A DNA stretch of 64,000 bases, taken from the NCBI GenBank assembly GCA_022925895.1, contig JAKSYS010000172.1, positions 32,860 through 96,859 of the forward strand, given 5' to 3'. The notes below the pieces were generated by a model. It saw only the letters and a list, made by a program, of their open reading frames with translations. It did not search any database and was not told the origin of the DNA. The translations under genes were made by a program, and so were the position numbers. Below are positions 44,176-53,554 of this stretch, piece after piece. Numbering within the stretch: position 1 is the stretch's first letter; each line of letters starts with the position of its first letter. The stretch comes from Fragilaria crotonensis. Lineage: Eukaryota > Bacillariophyta > Fragilariophyceae > Fragilariales > Fragilariaceae.

Positions 44176-45627
44176 CATAATTGGAATAGCGCGAACTAAC
44201 TCTAGCGGAAATACGGTAAACCACAGCGCGTAGGACGATACGAGTCGTGTGGCCCAGCATATGGTCAAGCCATAGCAATAAGTATAAGAGCTTGTTTGAT
44301 TAGAAGTAAAGTTTGATTGGCGTCACTGCTGGTCTTCAGAAACTAGACATGAGCGATCCCAAAGTGGTGGTTCAAGGGAGGATGAGGAATGACATTGACA
44401 TCCAAGTGTTCGAGAAACTTGTCACCGTCATCCAATTTGTTGAACGAGACTTTAGTCGGATCACGGCTCCTTCCATGAGGGCGATGTTTGCCATACTTGC
44501 TGGCCATGTTTTTCTCCAAAGTTCATTGTAGTTCGACCAATCAACTTAAAAAAACTCGAGGTGCTCAATTTGACAACCATCAACTGATTTGGGAAAGGCT
44601 AAGGGCAATCGAGCAATGCGTTCTCATGATTGGTAGCTTCCGTAGACCTGCACATGAATTCACATATCAGCCTAAGTTGTCGCTTTGTGAGTCAACCCAA
44701 TGGTTCAGCACTGATTCAATCTTTAGTTATCAGCTGTCGCGAACCCATTCCTTTACAATCAAAGTTTGCTTGCACTAGCTCGTCAACCTCCTGACAATTT
44801 GTCCTCATCTGTTTGCAGAGACCTGTATGATTACGTAACTTCCGGCCAAGGTGGACAATCATGGTGTAGCATGCGTTGCAGTACAAAAGAAATGTGACGC
44901 GGCAGCACTCCAATCCTACCGAGAGAAAAGCCTGAAGAGAAGATCCAGATATTGTACTGTATAGCAAAATCACTCACAATCTCAATTTGCGATTCCAATC
45001 CAATTCATTCCAATCCACTCATAGAATGATCCTGAAACTTAACGAAAAGATTACGATTGATGCGTCTCGTCAGCAGCAAACCAGCCGCGCGAACTTTTGT
45101 AATCTTCATGTGCTGCAACTGTAAGCATCACATATGCTGCAATGCTGCATCCTGCATCACCCTCCTGCGTCATCGTTGTGACCGTTTTTGGTTGGACTTG
45201 CGGTTGGTCCTTTTTGGCATCCAGTCATGGCACACGTCGTGGCTTGTGGCTGTCTCGAGAAAGGCTTTTTCGCCTTGCGATGCGGATCGAACCAATTACG
45301 TCGTATAATAATATGATACACTGCTGCTGCTGCGAGGTCCGCATACTGTACGAAAAACATTTCTTCACGGTATGTATGTACCTGGTACAGTTATGATTCA
45401 GCTGACCTTGGGGTTCTCTTGTGTACTGTAGTACTAGTACCAGGTATTCCATAACTCTGGTTTGTGCGTTCGTCTAACGTTCTGGAGTACAAGTACTCCA
45501 GACTCCAGAGTACTCGGAGTACTCGGAGTGTACTCGTGTATGGTGTATGGTATTTTTTGCGGGTTGGACGGGATTAGAGATTTTTAGAGGCGGACACAAG
45601 AACCACGAACAAGCTGCTCAGCAGAAC
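44176..45627. other. Intergenic, nothing recognised
   Basis: No gene was seen. A GTAC/CTCGGAGTACT-rich cluster lies at 45425-45540, just left of the Harbinger 2 insertion. Confidence 0.4.
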
Positions 45628-45630
45628 TTA
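45628..45630. repeat. Target-site duplication TTA, left copy (Harbinger 2)
   Basis: TTA precedes GAGCATGATTAAAGG and is repeated at 49679-49681. TTA is the classic PIF/Harbinger target. Confidence 0.85.
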
Positions 45631-45881
45631 GAGCATGATTAAAGGGGTGATATCAAATGATATCAAATCCCGTGCCGGCGCGAAACATCTCGTACTTTCA
45701 AAATTAGCATCAATAAAGGCTGAATTATCAAATTTCGAACCTCCCGCCAATTGCAGCGCGCTGGCCGGACACATGATAAAATTTGATACGATTTGATCTG
45801 AGATCAAATCACCCCCGATTTGATACAGATCAAATCATATCAAATCGGTCTGGCATCTGTCAACACTACCGCCCACTACCC

Positions 45882-46904
45882 ATGGACTCCTCCAATTCAC
45901 CACCGTATGCCGCAACAGCAATCACTGCTGCTGATTGCACCGCTGCTCCTGCCTCCTCTCTTGAGAAATCAGCAAAGAGAGGACCGGCTTTCACAAGTGC
46001 CGAAGATATAATCGTTGCCAGAGCGTTTATTGCTGCCTCCGAGAATGCGATCTGCGGCGCGCATCAGAAGGGAAAGGTATTTAAGCTCCATATGTTCGAG
46101 TTGTACAAGGAGTTGATCAACGAACAAAACCAAGCCAACCGGACTCTTATGGAGCAATCATCCAATGCAACAAGAGATGAGTATCTTAAACGAGGTGTTG
46201 GTGTGTCGTTGTCTTACCGCTCTGCAGAATCCGTCTTTAACAGGTTCAAATCTCAGATCTCGCCGGAGGTAATGAAGTACATGGGCATAACCGAAACGAC
46301 CGACATGGCCTCCGGTTGGAGCATGGACAACCACAAGACGGCATGCTTAGAAATTTATAAACAGAGGTACGGCAATGCTTTTGATTTCTACAATTGCTAC
46401 GAATACCTCAAAGACAAGAACAAGTTCTCGGCCTTTCGGACTAAATGCGAGGAGGAGAGCCTTGGAAAGAGACCGATTGGGAAGAAAAAAGCAAGACAGG
46501 CCGAAGCTGATGCAAAGCTTGTCAAGGCAATCATATCCAAAGTTGTTGTGAAGAAGGAACAGAAAGTTAATGGCGATAGTGTCATATCGGCGTATGAATC
46601 TTCTGGTGAGTGCGGTGGCGTGAATGATAATGCTACTGGTGCTGGAGCCGTGATGGGCGATGTATTGCAGAACATTTCAAGTGTGATTGCACAAGTAGGA
46701 ACGGCACTTTTGGAGAACATGAAGGCCGAACAAGACATGAGGTTGGTGCAATCGCTTGATACCCCGGATCGCAAAATGTACGCGAAGGAACAGTTGGCAC
46801 TTCGATTGGCGGAAACGCGAGAAAAGAGGCGTCGTATTGAGTTTCACAACACGGAAAGCAGTCGTACTGAACAAGAGCAGCTAATGGATAAGAACAACGA
46901 ATGA
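45882..46904 (+). CDS. Harbinger 2 Myb/SANT-like (NAM-associated) accessory protein (340 aa)
   Basis: The ATG at 45882 gives MDSSNSPPYAATAI. A SANT/trihelix-like domain follows at about residues 30-160: FTSAEDIIVARAFIAASENA, YRSAESVFNRFKSQI and YEYLKDKNKFSAF. A Lys-rich segment (GKRPIGKKKARQAEADAK) that may be a nuclear signal follows, then a helical, charged C-terminus (LRLAETREKRRRIEF). Such partners bind the element ends and bring the transposase to DNA. The frame is intact. It converges with the transposase across the minisatellite. Confidence 0.88.
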   Translation: MDSSNSPPYAATAITAADCTAAPASSLEKSAKRGPAFTSAEDIIVARAFIAASENAICGAHQKGKVFKLHMFELYKELINEQNQANRTLMEQSSNATRDEYLKRGVGVSLSYRSAESVFNRFKSQISPEVMKYMGITETTDMASGWSMDNHKTACLEIYKQRYGNAFDFYNCYEYLKDKNKFSAFRTKCEEESLGKRPIGKKKARQAEADAKLVKAIISKVVVKKEQKVNGDSVISAYESSGECGGVNDNATGAGAVMGDVLQNISSVIAQVGTALLENMKAEQDMRLVQSLDTPDRKMYAKEQLALRLAETREKRRRIEFHNTESSRTEQEQLMDKNNE

Positions 46905-47029
46905 GGAGTAGTACTAGATAATGAAGCCTCCGCAATATACCTGGTTTTAGTAGAAAGTAATTAACGCCCACAGATTTGTCTGTCCAGGAGGTAACCGGTG
47001 CGGCCGTTGCTCGACACCGATGAACCTAG

Positions 47030-47990
47030 GGCTTGTTTGTTGCATCGTCGCATCATCGCGTCGTCGTCGTTTCGCATGGCGTCGTTGCATCATCGCGTCG
47101 TTGCGTCGTTGTCGTCGTTTTGCATCGCGTCGCATCGCATCGCATCAGCACGTTGCGTCGCATCGCATCGCATCGTCGCGCCGACTTCGGAGCCGTCGTC
47201 GCATGATGGCGTCGTCGCGTCGTCGTCGTCCTCGCCGTTCGCGACAATGCATCGCATCGCATCGCGTCGCATCACATCGTCGCGCCGACTTCAGAGCCAT
47301 CGTTGCATCATGCATGGCGTCTTTGCGTCATGGCGTCGTCGCGCCTCGTCGCATCGCATCGTCGCATCGCATCGTCGCATCATGGCGTTGTTGCGTCGTC
47401 GTCGTTCGCGACGATGCATCGCATCAGCACGTCGCGTCGCATCGCGTCGCATCGTCACGCCGACTTCAGAGCCATCGTCGCTTCGCATCGCATCACATGG
47501 CATCGTCGTCGTCGCGCCGACTTCGGAGCCGTCGTCGCATCATGGCGTCGTCGCGTCGTCGTCGTCCTCACCGTTCGCGACAATGCATCGCATCGCATCG
47601 CGTCGCATCACATCGTCGCGCCGACTTCAGAGCCATCGTTGCATCATGCATGGCGTCTTTGTGTCATGGCGTCGTCGCGCCTCGTCGCATCGCATCGTCG
47701 CATCATGGCGTCGTTGCGTCGTCGTCGTTCGCGACGATGCATCGCATCAGCACGTCGCGTCGCATCGCGTCGCATCGTCACGCCGACTTCAGAGCCATCG
47801 TCGCTTCGCATCGCATCACATGGCATCGTCGCGCCGACTTCGGAGCCATCGGCGCATCATGCATGGCGTCGTTCCATCATCGCGGCGTCGTTTCGCATCG
47901 CTCGTCATTCAACCACTCCAACATCAGCCCCGCCAACTTCAGAGCCATCGTTGCATCGTCGCATCGTCGCATCGTCATTCTTGTTCATGA
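47030..47990. repeat. CATCG/GTCGC minisatellite with a higher-order repeat of about 340 bp
   Basis: Nearly 1 kb is built from GCATCG, GCGTCG and GTCGTC words, interspersed with CGCCGACTTCAGAGCCATCG. Blocks such as 47265-47450 recur at about 47605-47800, giving a period of about 340 bp. All plus frames stay open and yield spurious Ser/His/Arg/Ile repeats. The array lies inside Harbinger 2 and takes in the end of the transposase frame on the minus strand. It is CpG-dense. Confidence 0.93.
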
Positions 47991-49460
47991 GTTCCTTCAT
48001 GATAGCGTCGCGAAGCCTTGCGTGTTCATTGGCATCATACAAACACTCCCAGCGATGCTGCACGTATTGAAATCGCAACGATTCTAGGACTTGTCGTTCA
48101 CGGTCGCTGATCCTCTCATCATGATGATTAGTGTTATACAGATTGGCATGCAAGTTCATCTCTGCTACTCTCCGGTTGACATAGGCTTGCTCTGGCTCCT
48201 CTTGCCTATCCAAATTGTTGCTGTCGTCGTCGCTCTGCTGTGACCAAGAACCCATCGCCGGAAATGCATATTGTGAAGGCATATGCAAGAATTGACAACG
48301 TTTGCAATGTCGCCATCGTACCATAGTTCTATCTTTTGCACAAGCACATGAAACTTACGTTGCAACACACCAAATGCTCGTTCCACATCTTTTCGGGCTG
48401 ACTCCTGCCATCTGGCATACCTCGATGCTTTGTGGCCCACTGGTTCTTGAATTGTCTTCACAAATCTACTAAGTTCGGGGTAAATCCCATCAACCAGGAC
48501 CCACAGACGATGAAATACTCGGTCCTCGCCAATCCGGAACTCAAAGTCGACATCATTGGCAAAACTTCCATCAAGGAAAGACTTCAACAAACAGCTCCTA
48601 TTCCATATATTGATATCATTCAATGATCCGGGATAGCCAAACGAATGATGCCAGAACCACAAGTTGTGATCCACCAACGCTTCCAACACAATCGTTGGCT
48701 TACCTGATTTTCCGCTGTTCGAACCCTGCCACGCAACAGGACAGTTTTTCCACCCGATATGTGTACAGTCGAGAGATCCAATCATGCCAGCAACACCATG
48801 CACAGCTTCGTGCAATACAGAAAGTCTTCTGGCATCACTCCGAGACATTTGCCGCGCATACACACTTTGGAGATCATAGTCAGAAGAAACGATACGACAG
48901 AATTTGAGAAGGCATTGCCGCGCTGTCGAATGACTCATTTGGAAGTAATCAACAAAGGCAGATGGAGAGCAGCCATATGCCACAAGCTTTACTGCCATGA
49001 GCACCTTTGCCACTGGTACAATACCGTAACGCCCGCTGACATCCTGTATATCTGTGAAAAAAGGGTCAGCATTACCACATACTTGAATGAGATGTTCAAT
49101 AATGGACTTCGTTAGTCGAAAGATTCGTTCAAATTGCCTGTCGTTGAATATGGGTGTTGGTGAGAAATAATCAGATTCAATGCATTGCCTTGCTCGCTCA
49201 TGCTGAAATCGAGACGACAATCGACGCCTCTTCCTTGTGACGTCGTTGTCGTTGCGACCCTCAAGCTGTCTGCGAATCCGGATTGCAGCTTCGGCGACTC
49301 GTCCTGCTGCCGCAGCAGCCAGCTCTTCAACCCTCTCCTTGTGCTCCTGTGTCTCCTGTTGTGAGATGTACAAAATAAGAGGGATACAGGCAGATGCAAC
49401 CAAAAGGAAGAATGTAATCACAACACTCTCAATGGCGGTCGTAGTACGAGGAACCAGCAT
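47905..49460 (-). CDS. Harbinger 2 transposase (Plant_tran/DDE type), one frame break
   Basis: The first in-frame ATG is at 49460 (MLVPRTTTAIES). A hydrophobic N-terminal helix and an Arg-rich segment precede the core. Catalytic residues are the Asp in MIGSLDCTHIGW, the Asp in LWVLVDGIYPELS and the Glu in RKDVERAFGVLQRKF. SFGYPGSLNDINIWNRS is typical of this plant-type Harbinger family. The frame breaks near 48262-48264 (an AAA run on the plus strand). The conserved CLHNMHF is then followed, one base shifted, by PAMGSWSQQ and an acidic tail that ends in the minisatellite. A one-base loss in the run explains it. It is functional only if this is a sequencing error. Confidence 0.85.
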
Positions 49461-49678
49461 GAATTGTGCTTTATGAAGGCGCCGAAATGGATCCAAGATC
49501 CAGGAAGCCCGCGAAAATACTGCAAAAATTTGAGAAGCCCTTTAATGATGCACTTTCAATGATGCGTTTAGACCGCCAGCACAGCCACTCAAATAACGGA
49601 AAACAACGAGGGGGCGTTAAGATTTTGTCTCCTCCACGTCATTAGATGCAGAAATTCACTTTGCCTTAAATGATGCTC

Positions 49679-49681
49679 TTA
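49679..49681. repeat. Target-site duplication TTA, right copy (Harbinger 2)
   Basis: It repeats 45628-45630 at the right end of Harbinger 2. Confidence 0.85.
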
Positions 49682-50257
49682 CGCCCTCCAGAATTCTCGA
49701 TTCCAGACGCTGGACGCTGTAAGATAGTTCTGTATATATTTTGTATATATATATGTATAAAAAATCTCACTGTAGGTCTATATAGTACTCTTTAATCTGT
49801 AAAATTAGGACAGTACCTGCTACAATTCAGCAGTAGTAGTATTGAATTGCGAGTAGAACGTAGGTCTCTATGATAGTATCTGGGAATTGACAAGGTCTGG
49901 GAATGAAAAGGAGCAAGCCTGCTTCTGTATCAAATGCTCGGAGCTCGGACGCTGGGACTAAACTGCAAATATGATGCAAGAGTCGGAGAATGAAGGTAGG
50001 ATGGTGCTGGGGTAGAGCCTACTGGCTACTGGTACGAAGAATGCAGACTTACATACTATTTGTTATGTACACGACTTACCACGCTCCTGTTGACGAGAAA
50101 TCTTTCATGAAACCATCAGGCAACACGAATCAGGAATCAGGACTCTCGGCAGTCGGAACCAATCTCGATCATGTGCTGTATTCGCGCAAAAAGGTTTCAT
50201 TCATTTGATTCATTGTTATTGACCATAAATTGACCTTCTGGCAATAAAGTCCAAGCC
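49682..50257. other. Upstream region of ankyrin gene 5
   Basis: No gene was seen. From about 50180 the DNA (TCGCGCAAAAAGG...TTCATTCAT...AAATTGACCTT...AAGTCCAAGCC) matches the last 75 bp before the ATG of the 53.6-kb kinase gene. This points to a shared core promoter and 5' leader. Confidence 0.5.
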
Positions 50258-50827
50258 ATGAGATTTTTCTTGTCGAAAACGAAGAAATCGTTGAGTGAGA
50301 ATGATCAGAGTTTGATTAAAAATGCCTCTTATGGTGATCTCGAGGAGGTTCGTGACCTGTTACGTGCAGGAGCCAATGTGAACGCTCAACGTGATGATGG
50401 TACAACGGCACTTTACATTGCGAGTCAAGTAGGCAGTGCAAATGTCGTCCGCGAGTTGCTCCAAAACGACAAGGTGGATGTGAACCTCCAACGTTCAGAT
50501 GGTTCGACAGCCCTGTACATTGCGAGTAAAAAGAACCATGAGGAGGTTGTCCGCTTGTTGCTCCAAAACAACAAGGTGGATGCGAATCTCAAATGTACCG
50601 ATGGTTCAACAGCCCATCGAATGGCTTGTTCCAAGGGCCACATTGCTATTGCAAGTCTTTTGAGGGTGCATTTAGAGGGTACCGTGGGCTCATCCAGCAC
50701 TCTTTCGAGTGATTATGCCATGATACCCGACGCATTTTGTTTGATGGCGGGAATTCATGACTTGATTACTCACGCCAAGAATGGCCGCCTTGACAACGTT
50801 CGTGACCTATCTCTCTGCTATCTGTAA
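50258..50827 (+). CDS. Ankyrin-repeat protein of the kinase family, no kinase (189 aa)
   Basis: The ATG at 50258 follows AAGTCCAAGCC, identical to the leader of the 53.6-kb gene. The protein begins MRFFLSKTKKSLSENDQSL and has four ankyrin repeats (about residues 20-145) of the ELLQNDKVDVNLQ type. A short linker and the start of a further repeat (LITHAKNGRLDNVRDL) come before the stop. The frame is intact. It looks like the N-terminal quarter of gene 6 and could be a decoy or a truncated paralogue. No kinase sequence was recognised downstream. Confidence 0.75.
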   Translation: MRFFLSKTKKSLSENDQSLIKNASYGDLEEVRDLLRAGANVNAQRDDGTTALYIASQVGSANVVRELLQNDKVDVNLQRSDGSTALYIASKKNHEEVVRLLLQNNKVDANLKCTDGSTAHRMACSKGHIAIASLLRVHLEGTVGSSSTLSSDYAMIPDAFCLMAGIHDLITHAKNGRLDNVRDLSLCYL

Positions 50828-53113
50828 GTTGTTATGTATCAAGGCAGCCTCCTGATGATTGATGACCAGGAAGAGTGCAGTTGAAGTATCAGAAGGTTTG
50901 AAGTTGAATAAGTGAATGGAGTACATGTGAGGTACTCCATTTTAGTCTAGCTACATACCTGCTGAATTTAGTAATACGTATGTTGGGGTGTAGTGTGCCA
51001 GCAGTGGTGTGCTATCTCATCATGGAATACGGGATACAATCCGACAGTGATAACAAACAAATGCAAGAGCAACAAGTAGTTTTCAAAGAAGCAATCAAAA
51101 ATGATACAAGTAGTCGCTTCAATGAAGCAATCAAAAAATAGCGTGAAAATAGAGTCAATGGGTGTGGCTCAGGATTTACATATCGCTTTGTTTGTACTAT
51201 AGTGTGCGTAGTAGACGAGTAGAAAACGCGTACACCGTACAATAGCAAAGCAAGAAGGTAGTATCGCTCAGGACTGCACAATAACACGACGACTTATGTG
51301 TTGTAGCAGAAGTGATGACTGCTGTAAAACATGAAGTATCCTCTCTACAATTGCAGCATGTATGGAGTGAAATCTAAAGCAAATGCTTGTGCATAATATG
51401 AGTAGTGATGGCTTCAAAAATGGGTAACATGGCCATGTTAACAATAAGTGCAATAAGCGTATACGATGATTGCGTAGAAAACTGGTAGGCGCGACAAGCA
51501 CAATTTTGTTAGTATAGACGTTTTTGTTATTTGCATGTTATGATGATTTTAGTACACATGGTTTGCATATACAGAAAGTCATAGTGACTTGTTTATTGTA
51601 AACACCAATGATGATTGATGCTATTGGGATTTCCCCTAAAAATTATGCAATGAAGTGTTTTTCGTTTCAGAATTACTGTACCACCCACGTGTTGCATTGA
51701 AGCCACAAATTCTGCTTTGCCATACAACACTATCAGGCATTCATTTCTCACACTTGGCTCTGGAATATTTCAGTGCAACATCCAACATCCAACGCACACC
51801 TTCTTTGTCCTGAATGCTCTGGTGCAAGACTGCTTACCAGAATTTGTTCATCGCCAAAGAGGAAATCAAAGCAAAACCAAGAGGGAGGACTCAAAATTCA
51901 TTGAAAAATGCAGCGATGAAAGCTTAATATTATTATGACCTCTTTATGAGAGTTTTGCGAGATGAGTTCCTAGTTAATCATAGTCTAGAAATCAATCATC
52001 AGCAAAAATGAAGCAGAAAAGGACACCGGTAATAAGGTGGCCGCCCATGCTGTATCGTCTTCATTGTTGATGTGGCATGCCTACCACACTGGTGTACATG
52101 GAAAACAGACAGGGCTGGTGGCAATAGTTGTTTTAGTAATAAAGAATGGGCGCCATTGTTAAAAATGGTCAGTAAAAAGGTGGTTTAGTCATAACATTGC
52201 AACAAAACAGATGGTGCTATAGTAATCATTTTAAAAGGAAAATTGCTCAACTACTGTGCCATTAAGAACAATGATGTGCAGCTGAGCAACAATTCTGTGT
52301 CCACATGGCATGGAATTTAATACATACCCTGGCTTACTTTAGGAAATGATATTATAGAAGGAGATGATGACAAGGAGTGCCACTTGTCATCATGTCTTTC
52401 TGAATACTTAAGTGAGTATTCGGCAAGACGAAAACATACTACTACAGTAGTCTTCTAGCTAGTACATCACTCCAAGGCAACACGTTACAGTAGATCAATT
52501 GTACTGTCTGGAAATCGTACCGTACCGTCGGAACTTCCGGCTGTATTTATGTAGTCGGTATGCGAATCCTCACCGACAGTAGACTTAAGGTTAGTTGAAT
52601 CTAGAAGGCTAATCCTGCTAGTACTGTCGGACTTGATGGGAGAGGTATCAACCCTGATGGCTTGTCCAGCCTTGGGCAAAGGCATCATGAAGAGGTAAAG
52701 CATCATTGTAGAATGACGGTACAGAAATGTAGGAAATGTAGATGCTAATGAGTAAAGGCCTTCACTACTTTGGGATCTAAATGACTAATCCAGCATGCTG
52801 TAAGAAAATGAAGGTGAGATCTGCAACATTAGTTTGAGTCTCACAAATGAAATGGTGTCTTATACCCACTTGTTGAGTGGTGTTTGAGGATTGCTCTCCA
52901 AAGTTAAAAGAGTGGTGTTGAAGTTCTTAACAACACGCATGATTTGAATTGTTTTGAAGCAGTAAATTAAAAAAGGACAGACGCATTAAAAGACGATTAT
53001 CTACTGTATTACCGTATAGTTTTCAACCTTGCATTAAATTACGAGTGACAATGAGATAGTTGATTCGGCTGTTGTGTGTTCATGACTCACGAGTCCCGTG
53101 AAAAATCCAGAAC
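50828..53113. other. Intergenic, about 2.3 kb, nothing recognised
   Basis: AT-rich, with only short open frames. The longest (52485-52706, minus, 73 codons) has no recognisable domain. A short internal duplication of AAGCAATCAAAAA lies near 51090-51140. Confidence 0.35.
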
Positions 53114-53338
53114 GGGAGCCGCCGGTTTATGTGCCCTAAACGAGCCGGCCACTACCTTAAGTTTTGTACGGGAGTACTGTCTTTTACTGAGTACTGACAT
53201 GGTGTACTGTCATTCTTTAAGAAAAAAAACCAGAAACGATTCGTTGTTGATAGTTTATTTAAATTGCATTATACTTCAAAGAGTCATTTTCTTCACAGCA
53301 AGCTTGTCGGCTCGATTAGTGGACATACACGGGCTCCC
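53114..53338. mobile_element. MITE family copy 3 (225 bp)
   Basis: It opens GGGAGCC..CGGTTTATGTGCCCTAA with CGAGCCGGCCACTACC and closes CGGCTCGATTAGTGGACATA...GGGCTCCC. It is more diverged inside than copies 1 and 2, but in the same orientation as copy 2. It ends 216 bp before the ATG of the 53.6-kb kinase gene. Confidence 0.8.
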
Positions 53339-53353
53339 ATCGGAATCACGAAT

Positions 53354-53449
53354 CACGACTATAGGAACTCGGACCCAAATTGATTCACGACTATAGGAAC
53401 TCGGACCCAAATTGATTCACGACTATAGGAACTCGGACCCAAAGTGAAT
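53354..53449. repeat. 32-bp tandem repeat, three copies
   Basis: CACGACTATAGGAACTCGGA starts copies at 53354, 53386 and 53418. They are almost identical. The array lies between MITE copy 3 and the start of gene 6, within its likely promoter. Confidence 0.93.
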
Positions 53450-53554
53450 CACAGAGCGAATAGAGTGTACATTATTGTACTCGCACAAAAAGCGTACATT
53501 CATAGTTCATATTTGTTGTGCATCAATTGACCTTGTATCTCTGAAGTCCAAGCC

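Larger units (their letters stand above)
45631..49678. mobile_element. PIF/Harbinger DNA transposon 2 (4048 bp)
   Basis: The short inverted ends GAGCATGATTAAAGG and CCTTAAATGATGCTC match at 13 of 15 positions and are flanked by TTA. The left subterminal region repeats ATATCAAAT and GATTTGAT in both orientations. The right repeats AATGATGC. Inside, a Myb/SANT-like ORF (plus) and a Plant_tran-type transposase (minus) converge on a 1-kb minisatellite. The transposase frame is broken once near its 3' end. This is a different lineage from Harbinger 1. Confidence 0.9.

Noticed and set aside
46998-48087. Three long plus-strand frames (255-355 codons) of Ser/His/Arg/Ile repeats
   Set aside because: They are read from the CATCG minisatellite, which is open in all plus frames. 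There is no domain, and the composition is dictated by the repeat.
53354-53449. Possible CRISPR array
   Set aside because: The repeats are directly tandem without unique spacers, and the host is eukaryotic. The same holds for the arrays at 7485 and 43112.
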